Shown: positions 42,816 to 51,846, numbered from the stretch's first letter. The stretch is DNA of 63,557 bases from Casp-actino8 sp032118015 (GCA_032118015.1 JAULYE010000002.1:1-63557), one strand, 5' to 3'. Translations and numbers: made by a program. Notes: generated from the letters alone by a model not told the origin.

Positions 42816-43932
42816 GCAGATGAAGACTGGGCTCGACGCCCCGATCTGTCTGACATGGGAGTTGACCTACGCCTGCAACCTGCAGTGCGTGCACTGTCTG
42901 TCATCGAGTGGACAGCGCGACGATCGCGAGTTGTCCACTGCTGAGGCCAAGAAGGTCCTGGATGAACTACGCGACCTGCAGGTCTTCTACATCAACATCG
43001 GTGGCGGGGAACCGATGGTGCGCCGGGACTTCTTCGAACTGCTCGAATACGCCATCGGAAACGGTATCGGCGTCAAGTTCTCGACGAATGGCGCGTTCAT
43101 CGACGCCGACAAGGCTCGGCGCCTTACCGCTCTCGACTACCTCGACATCCAGATCAGCCTCGATGGAGTCGACGCTGAGACCAACGATGCAGTACGTGGT
43201 GAAGGCTCGTACGCCCTGGCTCGCAGGGCCATGGACAATCTGCGCGATGCCGGTTTCGGGCCATTCAAGATCTCAGTGGTCGTCACGAGACACAATGTGC
43301 CTCAGCTCGATGCATTCAAAGAACTCGCCGACTCCTACGGAGCCCAATTACGCGTCACACGGCTGAGACCATCGGGACGCGGTGCCGACACGTGGCACGA
43401 ATTGCATCCAACCAATGCCCAGCAGCGCGAGATCTACGACTGGCTCCTTGCTCACGGAGAAAACGTTCTCACCGGCGACTCCTTCTTCCATCTCAATGCA
43501 TTCGGAGACCCCCTTGCGGGACTCAACATGTGCGGAGCCGGACGCGTCGTGTGTCTCATCGACCCGATCGGCGACGTCTATGCCTGCCCCTTCGTCATCC
43601 ACGAGGACTTCCGCGCTGGAAATGTGCGTGACGCCGGATTCGCCCCGATCTGGAAGGCGAGTGACCTCTTCACATCCTTACGGGAACCGCAGTCCGCAGG
43701 CGCATGTGCCTCGTGCGGAAGTTTCGATGCATGCCAAGGCGGATGCATGGCCGCCAAGTTCTTCACCGGCCTACCTCTCGATGGTCCAGATCCGGAATGC
43801 GTCAGCGGCGATGGTCAGCCTCTCCTCGAAGCCGTGGAGCGCGGTTCAGTTCCTCGACCGTCACTCGATCACTCGCGCCCGGAGCGTCCAACACCAGTGC
43901 GACTGACTCGAAAGCCTCTCGTCACGAACTGA
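42793..43932 (+). CDS. mftC: Mycofactocin radical SAM maturase MftC
   Basis: Radical SAM/SPASM enzyme of 379 residues that acts on the C-terminal Val-Tyr of MftA. The SAM cluster motif is CNLQCVHC (C28, C32, C35) inside LTWELTYACNLQCVHCLSSSG. GGGEPMVRRDFFEL follows. The SPASM region near the C-terminus carries the auxiliary-cluster cysteines (MCGAGRVVCLIDPIGDVYACPF and CASCGSFDACQGGCMAAK). The GTG at 42793 lies inside mftB and gives a family-length N-terminus. The 3' end overlaps the convergent glycosyltransferase gene by 11 bases. Confidence 0.95.
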   Translation: MSASQLVEQMKTGLDAPICLTWELTYACNLQCVHCLSSSGQRDDRELSTAEAKKVLDELRDLQVFYINIGGGEPMVRRDFFELLEYAIGNGIGVKFSTNGAFIDADKARRLTALDYLDIQISLDGVDAETNDAVRGEGSYALARRAMDNLRDAGFGPFKISVVVTRHNVPQLDAFKELADSYGAQLRVTRLRPSGRGADTWHELHPTNAQQREIYDWLLAHGENVLTGDSFFHLNAFGDPLAGLNMCGAGRVVCLIDPIGDVYACPFVIHEDFRAGNVRDAGFAPIWKASDLFTSLREPQSAGACASCGSFDACQGGCMAAKFFTGLPLDGPDPECVSGDGQPLLEAVERGSVPRPSLDHSRPERPTPVRLTRKPLVTN

Positions 43933-45385
43933 GCGTTCTGGCACGTCTGGATCGGGAGGGGTTCGACCGTATCGACGTCGACCACAGCCACTTCGATTTC
44001 AACCACTTCGACTGCAACGACATGATGCCGAGTGATGCGAGCACGATCAGTCCGACCTCAGCAGGCACCCGAAAGCGCACGTAGGCATTGGCCACCAGCG
44101 CCACCGCAATGACGATGGGCAGCGTTCCGAAAAGGACAACGCGATGCAGATTCGTGGCTCGCCGACGGGCTCCGAGGACGGCCAAGGGAATCATCGCCCA
44201 GTACTGAATCACCCCGAAGTGCGAGAGCCACACCGGACGGCCTTCGGCAGCGGACGATTCCGCAGCTGCACCAACGAAGCCCACACTCATGACGCGCGCC
44301 AGTCGTGCAGCTGCGACGACTGGATACCGATCGATATGTTCTTGCCAGTATTCGAGTCCGTCTGCCCGCATCAGCGCAGATGCCTGAGCTGCGTCGTATC
44401 CCTCTGGGATCTCCGTCTCATAGGCACACCAGATGTTCCACCCTCCGACGTCGTCGAAATATGTCGAATCACAATTCGCACCCGCGATCGTCAGTCCATC
44501 GTTCGTCGAGATGAACACCGCTCCGTCGAAGCGAACCTGATTCCAGAGCACCCACGGTGCAACAACTGCCGATGCGCTGACCATGAGCACTGCAACTCTG
44601 GACAGCAATTGGCGGCCGCGGATCCGAGAGCGCAACTGGTGCACGAACAGCAGAGCAGCACCGGGAACAAGAACGACTAGTTCGGGTCGTGTGAGTGCTG
44701 CGAGTCCGGCAATGAGACCGACAACGACAAAACGCCCGAGTCGGTGACGACTGGGCGGACGTTTCACAAGTAGGTCGCTCACAGCCGGCATGTCCACCGA
44801 CGAGTGGGAGCGTGGAACATCACATATGCCCAAGACGAGCAGAGTCAGCACGGCAATCGCCAGGAACGTGAGTGTCTCGGCCATGATCAGCCCATCGTTG
44901 ATCCAGACATTGACGTAGAGCGCAGTCATCACAGCACACAGGATCCCGACGGCTCGACCGCCGACGAAGCGACCGAGGATTGCCATGACCACGATGGACG
45001 CAGTTCCGATGAGAGCCATGAAGAGGCGCTGAATCGTCACGACGGAACCTGTCCACTCGAACATCCAGGTGACCGGAGTGAGCACGAGCGCCGTCAACGG
45101 TGGGTGGTCGGCAGCTGGCATGCCATCGGCGAAGGGTTGCTCGAACCAATCACCTCGGGCATTGGCGATTGCCTGTGCCGAATAGAACAACTGATCGCCG
45201 ACAGGGCCGTCCCCTCTTGCACCGAACCAAATGAACGCGAAGCGAACACCCAGCCCGATCAGCGAAATCGAAGCGATCCATTTCCACCATCGACTTCGTT
45301 CGCCCGTTTCCTCATTCGATCCACTGGCTGTTTTCGAATCGAGTTCGGTATCGAGTTCGATCTCAGGATCGTTGGAGTAGGGCAC
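43922..45385 (-). CDS. GT-C fold membrane glycosyltransferase (PMT/ArnT-like)
   Basis: Integral-membrane glycosyltransferase of 487 residues with about 10-12 hydrophobic spans. An early acidic loop reads GDQLFYSAQAIANARGDWF, and PAADHPPLTALVL follows, the DxxHPP pattern common in dolichyl/polyprenyl-phosphate-sugar enzymes. The GTG start at 45385 follows TACTCT by 8 bases. The C-terminus ends in a basic, repeated segment (SKWLKSKWLW). The acceptor is unknown. It lies between mftC and an FadH/OYE gene, but it is not MftF (a GT2 enzyme), so a role in mycofactocin glycosylation would be speculation. Confidence 0.82.
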   Translation of the reverse strand: MPYSNDPEIELDTELDSKTASGSNEETGERSRWWKWIASISLIGLGVRFAFIWFGARGDGPVGDQLFYSAQAIANARGDWFEQPFADGMPAADHPPLTALVLTPVTWMFEWTGSVVTIQRLFMALIGTASIVVMAILGRFVGGRAVGILCAVMTALYVNVWINDGLIMAETLTFLAIAVLTLLVLGICDVPRSHSSVDMPAVSDLLVKRPPSRHRLGRFVVVGLIAGLAALTRPELVVLVPGAALLFVHQLRSRIRGRQLLSRVAVLMVSASAVVAPWVLWNQVRFDGAVFISTNDGLTIAGANCDSTYFDDVGGWNIWCAYETEIPEGYDAAQASALMRADGLEYWQEHIDRYPVVAAARLARVMSVGFVGAAAESSAAEGRPVWLSHFGVIQYWAMIPLAVLGARRRATNLHRVVLFGTLPIVIAVALVANAYVRFRVPAEVGLIVLASLGIMSLQSKWLKSKWLWSTSIRSNPSRSRRARTLSS

Positions 45386-45465
45386 GCCCGCTGAGAGTAC
45401 TGGTAAATCGAAACGTATTCGGAACGATGCCCTCCTGTGCGGTGTGATCGGCGATACTTACGAAT

Positions 45466-47412
45466 GTGCGTCTACTCGAGCCGTTGATCCTCGGCCGTCG
45501 AACGGCTCCGAACCGCATCATGTTCGGTCCCCATGTGACGAATCTCGGCACCGATGAACGCGGATTCTCCGAACGCCATGTCGCCTACTACGAACGACGC
45601 GCCCGAGGTGGGTGCGGGGTGATCGTCACCGAAGGTGCGAGTGTCCACCCCAGCGACTGGCCCTATGAGAGGTCGCCCCTGGCTTCGAACTGTGCATCAG
45701 GATGGAGAGACATCGCATCGGCTTGCCGATCTCACGGCGCGCTCGTCATCGCCGGTCTCGACCACGCAGGTGGTCAAGGTTCATCGGCGTATTCCCAGCA
45801 ACCTCTGTGGGCCCCCTCCCGAGTGCCCGAGGTCAACTCCCGTGAAGTCCCCAAGTGGATGGAGAACGAAGACATCGAAGCAGTGATTTCTGGATTTGCC
45901 GATGCTGCAGGCACCGCGGTTGCGGCTGGCTGTGACGGGGTCGAGATCAACATCGGACAGCACAGTCTGATTCGCCAATTCATCTCCGGTCTCACCAACC
46001 AACGTGAGGACTCCTGGGGTACGGACCGTTTGCTGTTCGCTCGTCGTGTCATGACTGCAGTGACGCAGTCGGCTCGACGCGAGAACGAAGAAGCGATCAT
46101 CGGTATCCGTTTGAGTTGTGACGAACTCGCGCCATGGGCGGGAGTCACACCTGAGGCAGCGCCGGACATCGCGGCGCAGCTGTGTTCGGATGAGAACGAT
46201 GTCTCCAGTGTCGACTACCTCGTCGTGGTGCGCGGATCGATCTTCTCCGTGGAGAAGACCCGCCCCGATTTTCATGAACCACCGGGTTTCAACATCGACA
46301 CGTGCCGTACTGTGCGCACCCGCCTCGACCCGAAGATCGCTGTGATCCTGCAAGGATCGATCGTCGACCCTGATCAAGCGGAGTGGGCGCTCAGCGCCCA
46401 AGAGGGCCCGGTGTGCGATGCGGTCGAGATGACCCGAGCCCACATTGCAGATCCCGATCTCGTGAACAAACTCTCCAGCGGGGCACGTGGTCGGATCCGT
46501 CCTTGCGTGCTCTGCAATCAGGCATGCCAGGTACGCGATGCCCGTAATCCGATTGTGTCGTGCATCGTCGAGCCGACCTCCGGACACGAAGGTCGAGATC
46601 CGAACTGGTATTCGCCAGCCGGGTCACAGCGTCGGGTGCTGGTGGTCGGCGCCGGACCTGCGGGTTTGGAGGCCGCGCGTGTGGCGGCACAACGTGGCCA
46701 CTCTGTACGTGTGATCGACCGAGCCGCGCACGCAGGCGGGCTCGCCAAAGTGAGTGGACCTGCTGCTTCCTTCGTGCAATGGCAGATCGATGAGTTGGGC
46801 CATCTCGGTGTCGACATCAGTCTCAACACCGAAGTCTCATCGATCTCCGAAGCCGACTTGAAGTCCTTCGATGTCGTCATTCAAGCGACCGGTTCGCGAC
46901 CGGGAAATGTCGACATCGACACCGACAATGGCGCACGTATTTTCGACGTCTCCGACATTCATCGCAAGACTGTCGAATTGCCTCACACCGGCTCGATCGT
47001 GATTCTCGATCCCATCGGTGGTCCGATTGCCGTAGCACTCGCGGAATCCCTTGGAGATAGAGCAATCCTCGTGACTCCCGACAACATCGCCGGAAACGAA
47101 CTGTCACGTACGGGTGACCTTGCTCCGGCAAATGTCCGACTGGCGCAAAAGGGAATTTCCATCCAACGGCGAAGTGTCCCTCGATCGATGGCCACGAGAG
47201 TGGACGGCAATATCGTCGTCACGGTCCAGGATCGCTTTTCGGGTGTCTTCACCGAGATCGACTGCGTGGCAGTCGTCGACGCAGGATTTCGACTTCCAAC
47301 CGAACCTCTCGAGATTGCATCTCCCGTCGTGCTCTCAGCGGGTGACTGCGTTGCTCCGCGCACCGTCCTCGAAGCCGTCCTCGAGGGTCGTCGAGCAGCC
47401 TCCCAGATCTGA
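45466..47412 (+). CDS. FadH/OYE-family oxidoreductase, mycofactocin-linked type
   Basis: Flavoenzyme of 648 residues and paralogue of the 17735 gene. An FMN barrel comes first, with LGRRTAPNRIMFGPHVTNL, GCGVIVTEGASVHPSDWPYE and GCDGVEINIGQHSLIRQFISG. Cluster cysteines follow at RPCVLCNQACQVRDARNPIVSC, then a FAD module with VLVVGAGPAGLEAARVAAQRG, ending SAGDCVAPRTVLEAVLEGRRAA. Proteins of this type were described as mycofactocin-system FadH/OYE oxidoreductases. The GTG start lies close behind a GATACT box. Position next to mftC supports a place in mycofactocin electron flow. The substrate is unknown. Confidence 0.87.
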   Translation: MRLLEPLILGRRTAPNRIMFGPHVTNLGTDERGFSERHVAYYERRARGGCGVIVTEGASVHPSDWPYERSPLASNCASGWRDIASACRSHGALVIAGLDHAGGQGSSAYSQQPLWAPSRVPEVNSREVPKWMENEDIEAVISGFADAAGTAVAAGCDGVEINIGQHSLIRQFISGLTNQREDSWGTDRLLFARRVMTAVTQSARRENEEAIIGIRLSCDELAPWAGVTPEAAPDIAAQLCSDENDVSSVDYLVVVRGSIFSVEKTRPDFHEPPGFNIDTCRTVRTRLDPKIAVILQGSIVDPDQAEWALSAQEGPVCDAVEMTRAHIADPDLVNKLSSGARGRIRPCVLCNQACQVRDARNPIVSCIVEPTSGHEGRDPNWYSPAGSQRRVLVVGAGPAGLEAARVAAQRGHSVRVIDRAAHAGGLAKVSGPAASFVQWQIDELGHLGVDISLNTEVSSISEADLKSFDVVIQATGSRPGNVDIDTDNGARIFDVSDIHRKTVELPHTGSIVILDPIGGPIAVALAESLGDRAILVTPDNIAGNELSRTGDLAPANVRLAQKGISIQRRSVPRSMATRVDGNIVVTVQDRFSGVFTEIDCVAVVDAGFRLPTEPLEIASPVVLSAGDCVAPRTVLEAVLEGRRAASQI

Positions 47413-47429
47413 AGTCGCCGAGCGGCCGA

Positions 47430-48836
47430 TCAACCGATTTCGAAAATTGCGTCCAGTTGTCGACGCAGGTTCACCGCAGTCGACGCCGGATCCACAACAT
47501 GGACAACCGCCGAGATTGGGCGACCCGGGCCGACGACGGCATCCAACGCAGGCGCCCCACCGGTCTTTTCCGGTAATCCTGCCGACAGGACCACGAAAGG
47601 CATTCCCCCGCATGTTTCCTCCACGACAGCAGCGCGCCCGATTTCCCGCCACATCAAATCACCTCGCGAAAGTCCGGTACGTCCCGGCATCGATCCGCCC
47701 ACGAGGTCGAACAAGAACTCCTGGCCCTGAAGTGTGCGGGCCCGACCGGAGATTTCGACTCCTGTCACGATTCGTACTCCCCACTCGACATCCACACAGC
47801 CCGCAGTCACCAACGCCTCGCTGACAATGTCTCTCAACGTGCGAACGTCATCATTGTTCGCACGTGCGAAGAGAGCGTCCGCCCCTGCTTCGGCCTCGAG
47901 ACGCCGATGGGCGATCTCCACGTAGGCAGGATCCATTTCGTACCCGACGAAGGAGCGCCCCGTCAGTCGAGCAGCCACCGCTGTCGTTCCCGAACCCATG
48001 AACGGATCGAGGACGACATCGTTGGCGAAGGAATACAGATCGATACACCTCTCGACAAGTGCCACCGGGAATGGTGCGGGATGATTCACTCGAGACGCAC
48101 TTTCCGGAGCGATCTCCCAGACGTCGAGTGTGGCCTCCATGAACTCGTCCGCAGTGATCGTTGAGACATGGGCGAGATTTCTGCGTTCACGCTCCTTGGG
48201 TGCCATTGCTCGATCGAAACGTCCCTTGCTGGCGACGATCAATCGCTCCGTCGTATCGCGCAGGACAGGATTCGATGCCGATCGAAACGAGCCCCAGGCG
48301 CAACTTCCCGATGATCCCCGCTGTTTCAACCAGACGATCTCTCCGCGCAACAGCATTTCCAGATCGTCCTGGAGAATCGACGTGACGTCACTGGCCAAGG
48401 ATCGAAACGGCTTCCGCCCGAGATTGGCGACGTTGACAACGATGCGACCTCCCGGTTCGAGCACACGTCGGCACTCACGTAGGACATCACGCAGTACCTG
48501 CAGATAGTCCACATAGTCAGCCGGAATGTGGCCCTCTCCAAGGGCCTCTTCATAGGCCTTGCCTGCGAAATATGGCGGTGACGTGACGACGAGACCGACG
48601 GATCGATCAGGAATCTCCTGCATCGAGCGGGAATCGCCCACGAAGATCCGGTCACGAATGTCATCGACCTGAGCGCCATGGGCCACGTCGGCATCCGAGG
48701 AGATCAGCGGCGTACCGAAACGCGCGTAAAATGCCGAGGAATCATGTCCTTCGCGGCGCGATGATCCGAAAGCGGACGTTGAGGTTCCCCGTCTCTCACG
48801 ACGACCGCCGCTCGGGGAATCTCGCTCTTGGGACAT
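47430..48836 (-). CDS. Beta-class DNA methyltransferase with extra C-terminal domain
   Basis: Site-specific DNA amino-methyltransferase (N4-cytosine or N6-adenine) of 468 residues. The catalytic motif TSPPYF (85-90) precedes the SAM motif DPFMGSGTT (277-285), the beta-class order. Residues 335-468 form an extra domain with FLFDLVGG, TGLSRGDLMWREIGRAAVVEE and FVVLSAGLP. Its layout resembles helix-strand patterns of PD-(D/E)XK-like regions fused to some actinobacterial methyltransferases, though a clear catalytic E-x-K is not seen. No separate restriction gene is nearby. The ATG at 48836 follows TACTCT by 6 bases; a longer frame from 48899 is possible. Confidence 0.85.
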   Translation of the reverse strand: MSQERDSPSGGRRERRGTSTSAFGSSRREGHDSSAFYARFGTPLISSDADVAHGAQVDDIRDRIFVGDSRSMQEIPDRSVGLVVTSPPYFAGKAYEEALGEGHIPADYVDYLQVLRDVLRECRRVLEPGGRIVVNVANLGRKPFRSLASDVTSILQDDLEMLLRGEIVWLKQRGSSGSCAWGSFRSASNPVLRDTTERLIVASKGRFDRAMAPKERERRNLAHVSTITADEFMEATLDVWEIAPESASRVNHPAPFPVALVERCIDLYSFANDVVLDPFMGSGTTAVAARLTGRSFVGYEMDPAYVEIAHRRLEAEAGADALFARANNDDVRTLRDIVSEALVTAGCVDVEWGVRIVTGVEISGRARTLQGQEFLFDLVGGSMPGRTGLSRGDLMWREIGRAAVVEETCGGMPFVVLSAGLPEKTGGAPALDAVVGPGRPISAVVHVVDPASTAVNLRRQLDAIFEIG

Positions 48837-48926
48837 CGACCCAGAGTACCCAGCGGAGAAGCACCCACGACTCCGATGTATCAGCCGTCCAGACTCCAAG
48901 GGTCGCGCGGACCTAGTGTGAGTGCC

Positions 48927-49514
48927 GTGATCGTGACGATCCTGCTGATACCACTTGCCTACTTCGTGGGGACGTTTCCGAGTGCAGTCCTGATCGCGCG
49001 TTCTCGCGGACTCGACATCACAACGAGCGGATCGGGAAACCCGGGGGCCTCGAATGTCAATCGTCTCATGGGCAAGCGCTTCGGCATCGTTGTCTTCGTC
49101 CTCGACGGACTCAAAGGCGCACTATCGGTGGCAGCAGGGTTTGTCATCTCCGGGCACGCCGGTGCGTTGACATTGCTGTGCGCGGCAATTCTCGGCCATG
49201 TCTTTCCCGTGACACGCAGATTCAAAGGCGGTAAAGGTGTGGCCACTGCCGGTGGAGGCGTGCTGACGCTCTATCCCCTCATCGGCCTGGCAATGCTTGC
49301 TCTGTGGCTCGCTGTCACCAAGACCACCAAAAAGGCGTCCCTCGGCTCTCTTGCGATCGCCATCGGCTTTCCCTGCGGACAACTCATCGCTGGTCGGCCG
49401 CTGAATGAGATCCTCGTCGGTACAGGAATCAGTCTGTTCATGATCTGGAGGCACGTTCCCAACATGAAGAGAATTCTGCGCGGTGACGAACTCTCGGTTT
49501 CCCGCCAGACCTGA
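48927..49514 (+). CDS. plsY: Glycerol-3-phosphate acyltransferase PlsY
   Basis: Membrane enzyme of 195 residues that acylates glycerol-3-phosphate from acyl-phosphate to start phospholipid synthesis. All signatures are visible: TFPSAVLIAR, GSGNPGASNVNR, GHVFPVTRRFKGGKGVATAGG and a final LFMIWRHVPNMKRIL. It has about five hydrophobic spans. The GTG at 48927 follows TAGTGT (48914-48919) by 7 bases, and longer upstream extensions are rejected because they run into the divergent methyltransferase promoter. The product would feed phospholipid metabolism alongside the lipid kinase and the phosphodiesterase further on. Confidence 0.94.
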   Translation: MIVTILLIPLAYFVGTFPSAVLIARSRGLDITTSGSGNPGASNVNRLMGKRFGIVVFVLDGLKGALSVAAGFVISGHAGALTLLCAAILGHVFPVTRRFKGGKGVATAGGGVLTLYPLIGLAMLALWLAVTKTTKKASLGSLAIAIGFPCGQLIAGRPLNEILVGTGISLFMIWRHVPNMKRILRGDELSVSRQT

Positions 49515-49571
49515 AATCGTCCTCCCTCGTTCGAGGTGGAGCGTTCCACGGATCGATGCCAAGATCGTGCC

Positions 49572-50483
49572 ATGACACTGCATCCTCAGACACGCGCCAT
49601 TCTCGATGCACTCCAAGCTCTCGGAGCACCGCCCCTCGAGACCCAGACTCCCGCTGCGGCCCGGGTCGGGATGGAGGCAATGACGGTGCCGTCCCCGGTC
49701 GAACTTCACGACATCCGCGATCTCGATGCAGACGGCACTCGCCTGCGCGTCTACCGCCCCAACGACATCAGTGGTCGGGGTGCTCTTGTCTACTTCCACG
49801 GTGGAGGCTGGGTGATCGGCAGCCTCGACACCCACGACGACGTGTGTCGCAAGCTCGCCGCAGCTCTCGACCATGTCGTCATCAGCGTCGATTATCGGCT
49901 CGCACCTGAGCATCCTTTTCCAGAGCCGTTGAACGATTGCGTCACTGCTGTGCAATGGATCCATGCCCATGCCCGCGATTTGGACATCGATCCGGAGCGA
50001 CTTGCTGTCGGCGGTGATTCAGCGGGTGGCAACCTCGCGGCTGTCGTCGCCAATCTTCGACCGATACCGCTGTGTTTCCAGATGCTGATCTATCCGGTCA
50101 CCGACGCTCGACGAGGTTCAGCGAGTTATCGCGACAATGCCGATGGATATCGACTGACATCCAATGGCATGAAGTGGTTCTGGGATCACTACCTCAGCGG
50201 CCCAGAGGGGTCACAGGACGATCCACGTGTCTCACCTCTGTACGCCGACGACCGAACACTTGCCGCGTCTCCCCCTGCGCTGGTCATCACTGCGGAATAC
50301 GATCCCCTGCGCGATGAAGGTGAGGACTACGCCCGGCGACTACTCGGTGCTGGAGTCCCCTGCACCCTGACGCGGTACTACGGACAGATCCACGGATTCT
50401 TCTCGATGAGCCACGTGTGCGATGACGGACACGGGGCGATTCAACAGGCTGCTGCCACGACACGCTTGGCTCTCGAACGCTGA
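49572..50483 (+). CDS. HSL-type alpha/beta hydrolase (esterase/lipase)
   Basis: Carboxylesterase of the hormone-sensitive lipase group (303 residues). The oxyanion-hole motif is YFHGGGWVIG, the nucleophile serine lies in GDSAGGNLAA, the acid in AEYDPLRDEGEDYA, and the histidine in YYGQIHGFFSM. No signal peptide is visible, so it acts in the cytosol on short to medium acyl esters. The ATG at 49572 is chosen where homologues usually begin; 12 more residues could precede it. It lies on the same strand as plsY, 57 bases downstream. Confidence 0.92.
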   Translation: MTLHPQTRAILDALQALGAPPLETQTPAAARVGMEAMTVPSPVELHDIRDLDADGTRLRVYRPNDISGRGALVYFHGGGWVIGSLDTHDDVCRKLAAALDHVVISVDYRLAPEHPFPEPLNDCVTAVQWIHAHARDLDIDPERLAVGGDSAGGNLAAVVANLRPIPLCFQMLIYPVTDARRGSASYRDNADGYRLTSNGMKWFWDHYLSGPEGSQDDPRVSPLYADDRTLAASPPALVITAEYDPLRDEGEDYARRLLGAGVPCTLTRYYGQIHGFFSMSHVCDDGHGAIQQAAATTRLALER

Positions 50484-50549
50484 CGCGGTCGTTTTTCGCA
50501 TCAGGACGACGAGACGCACCAACCATGACACCACTAGGTTGGCACGGAC

Positions 50550-51221
50550 ATGGCCACACGTACCTCTGCTCGACCGACACGCCCGAAACCCACGTCGACT
50601 GCGACGAGAGTCATTCTCGTCCGTCATGGTCAGACACCGACAACGGGCAAGACTCTGCCTGGACGGGCGCCTGGGCTTCATCTGAGCGATGCCGGACGAG
50701 CTCAAGCTGAGGCTGTTGCTCGACGTATCGGTGAAATCACCAAAGTTGATGCGATCTACGCGTCACCACTCGAGCGAACCAAGGAGACCGCTGCTCCGAT
50801 CGCTCGCTCGCTCGGCCTGCGAGTCAAGACTGCGCGTGGTCTCATCGAATGTGATTTCGGAGCGTGGACTGGATCGGAGCTCTCGAAGTTGATGAAGCTC
50901 CCAGAGTGGTCGACCGTGCAGAAGTCTCCCTCGACCTTTCGCTTTCCCCAAGGGGAGAGTTTCATCGAGATGCAGACGCGAATGGTGACTGCAATCGATG
51001 AGTTGTGCCAGCAACACAGAGGCGGAACGATTGTCTGCGTCTCACATGCCGATCCGATCAAGGCGGCCCTTGCCCACGCACTCGGAACGCACATCGATCT
51101 CTTCCAGCGGATCGTCGTGAGCACCTGCTCGGTGTCAGTTGTGCACTACACGGCCTTGGGCCCTGTCGTTCTCGCAGTGAACTCGACTGGCGGATCCCTG
51201 TCCGAGTTGGTGCCGTCGTGA
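50550..51221 (+). CDS. Histidine phosphatase, MSMEG_4193-like
   Basis: Phosphoglycerate-mutase-like phosphatase of 223 residues. The phospho-acceptor motif is ILVRHGQT, with YASPLERTKETA, LIECDFGAWTG and CVSHADPIKAALAH supplying the second histidine. The gene order phosphatase, DUF3090, SCO1664-type protein matches a block I know from many actinobacteria (mshC may flank it elsewhere), so this is very likely the MSMEG_4193-type enzyme. Its substrate is not known. TAGGTT (50535-50540) lies 9 bases before the ATG. Confidence 0.9.
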   Translation: MATRTSARPTRPKPTSTATRVILVRHGQTPTTGKTLPGRAPGLHLSDAGRAQAEAVARRIGEITKVDAIYASPLERTKETAAPIARSLGLRVKTARGLIECDFGAWTGSELSKLMKLPEWSTVQKSPSTFRFPQGESFIEMQTRMVTAIDELCQQHRGGTIVCVSHADPIKAALAHALGTHIDLFQRIVVSTCSVSVVHYTALGPVVLAVNSTGGSLSELVPS

Positions 51222-51264
51222 GCACCCACATGTTCGACCGATCGGCGAGAGATGGGGCGCCAAC

Positions 51265-51843
51265 ATGGCTCTGATCGCCAACTTTGAGCACATCGATGTC
51301 ATCACCAGTGGCGCGGTCGGCGAACCAGGACGCAGGACCTTCTACCTCCAGATCCGATCGGGGGGCGACAACGTGACGGTCCGCTGTGAGAAGCAGCAAG
51401 TGGCGACGATCTCCACCTACTTGAGGCGGGCCCTGTCGAGTTTGCCCGTTCCCGAAGGCCAGCCACCGCGTACAGCGATGCAACTCGCCGAGCCAGTCGA
51501 TGAGTCGTTCGTCCTCGGTGCCGTCGCCCTCGAGTTCAACACCGCAGCAGACCACTTCGTTCTCCACTTGCGTGAATTCTCCCCTGACGTCGCCGATGAA
51601 CCAGTCGAGGGTGAGGAATGGGACGAGGGCGATATGCCTCCCATCGGTGAGGAATCGACCTCGTATCCCTTTCCTGGGGACGAGGACGATGTGCTGTCAC
51701 GAGTGCGGGTCGGCATGACTCGTGCCCAAGCAGTGGCCTTTTGCGATCACACCGATCGAGTTGTCTCTGCTGGACGCCCTGCGTGTGTGTACTGCGAACT
51801 GCCGATCGATCCTGATGGACACTTCTGTCCGCGAATGAACTGA
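51265..51843 (+). CDS. DUF3090 family protein
   Basis: A 192-residue cytosolic protein. It opens with LIANFEHIDVITSGAVGEPGRRTFYLQIRSG, the usual DUF3090 start, and has an acidic middle. It ends with CVYCELPIDPDGHFCPRMN, a probable zinc ribbon (C-x2-C with later His and Cys). Its function is unknown. It is the middle gene of the conserved actinobacterial trio and lies between the histidine phosphatase (43-base gap) and the SCO1664-like gene (3-base gap), so the three are surely co-transcribed. Confidence 0.92.
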   Translation: MALIANFEHIDVITSGAVGEPGRRTFYLQIRSGGDNVTVRCEKQQVATISTYLRRALSSLPVPEGQPPRTAMQLAEPVDESFVLGAVALEFNTAADHFVLHLREFSPDVADEPVEGEEWDEGDMPPIGEESTSYPFPGDEDDVLSRVRVGMTRAQAVAFCDHTDRVVSAGRPACVYCELPIDPDGHFCPRMN

Positions 51844-51846
51844 TCG

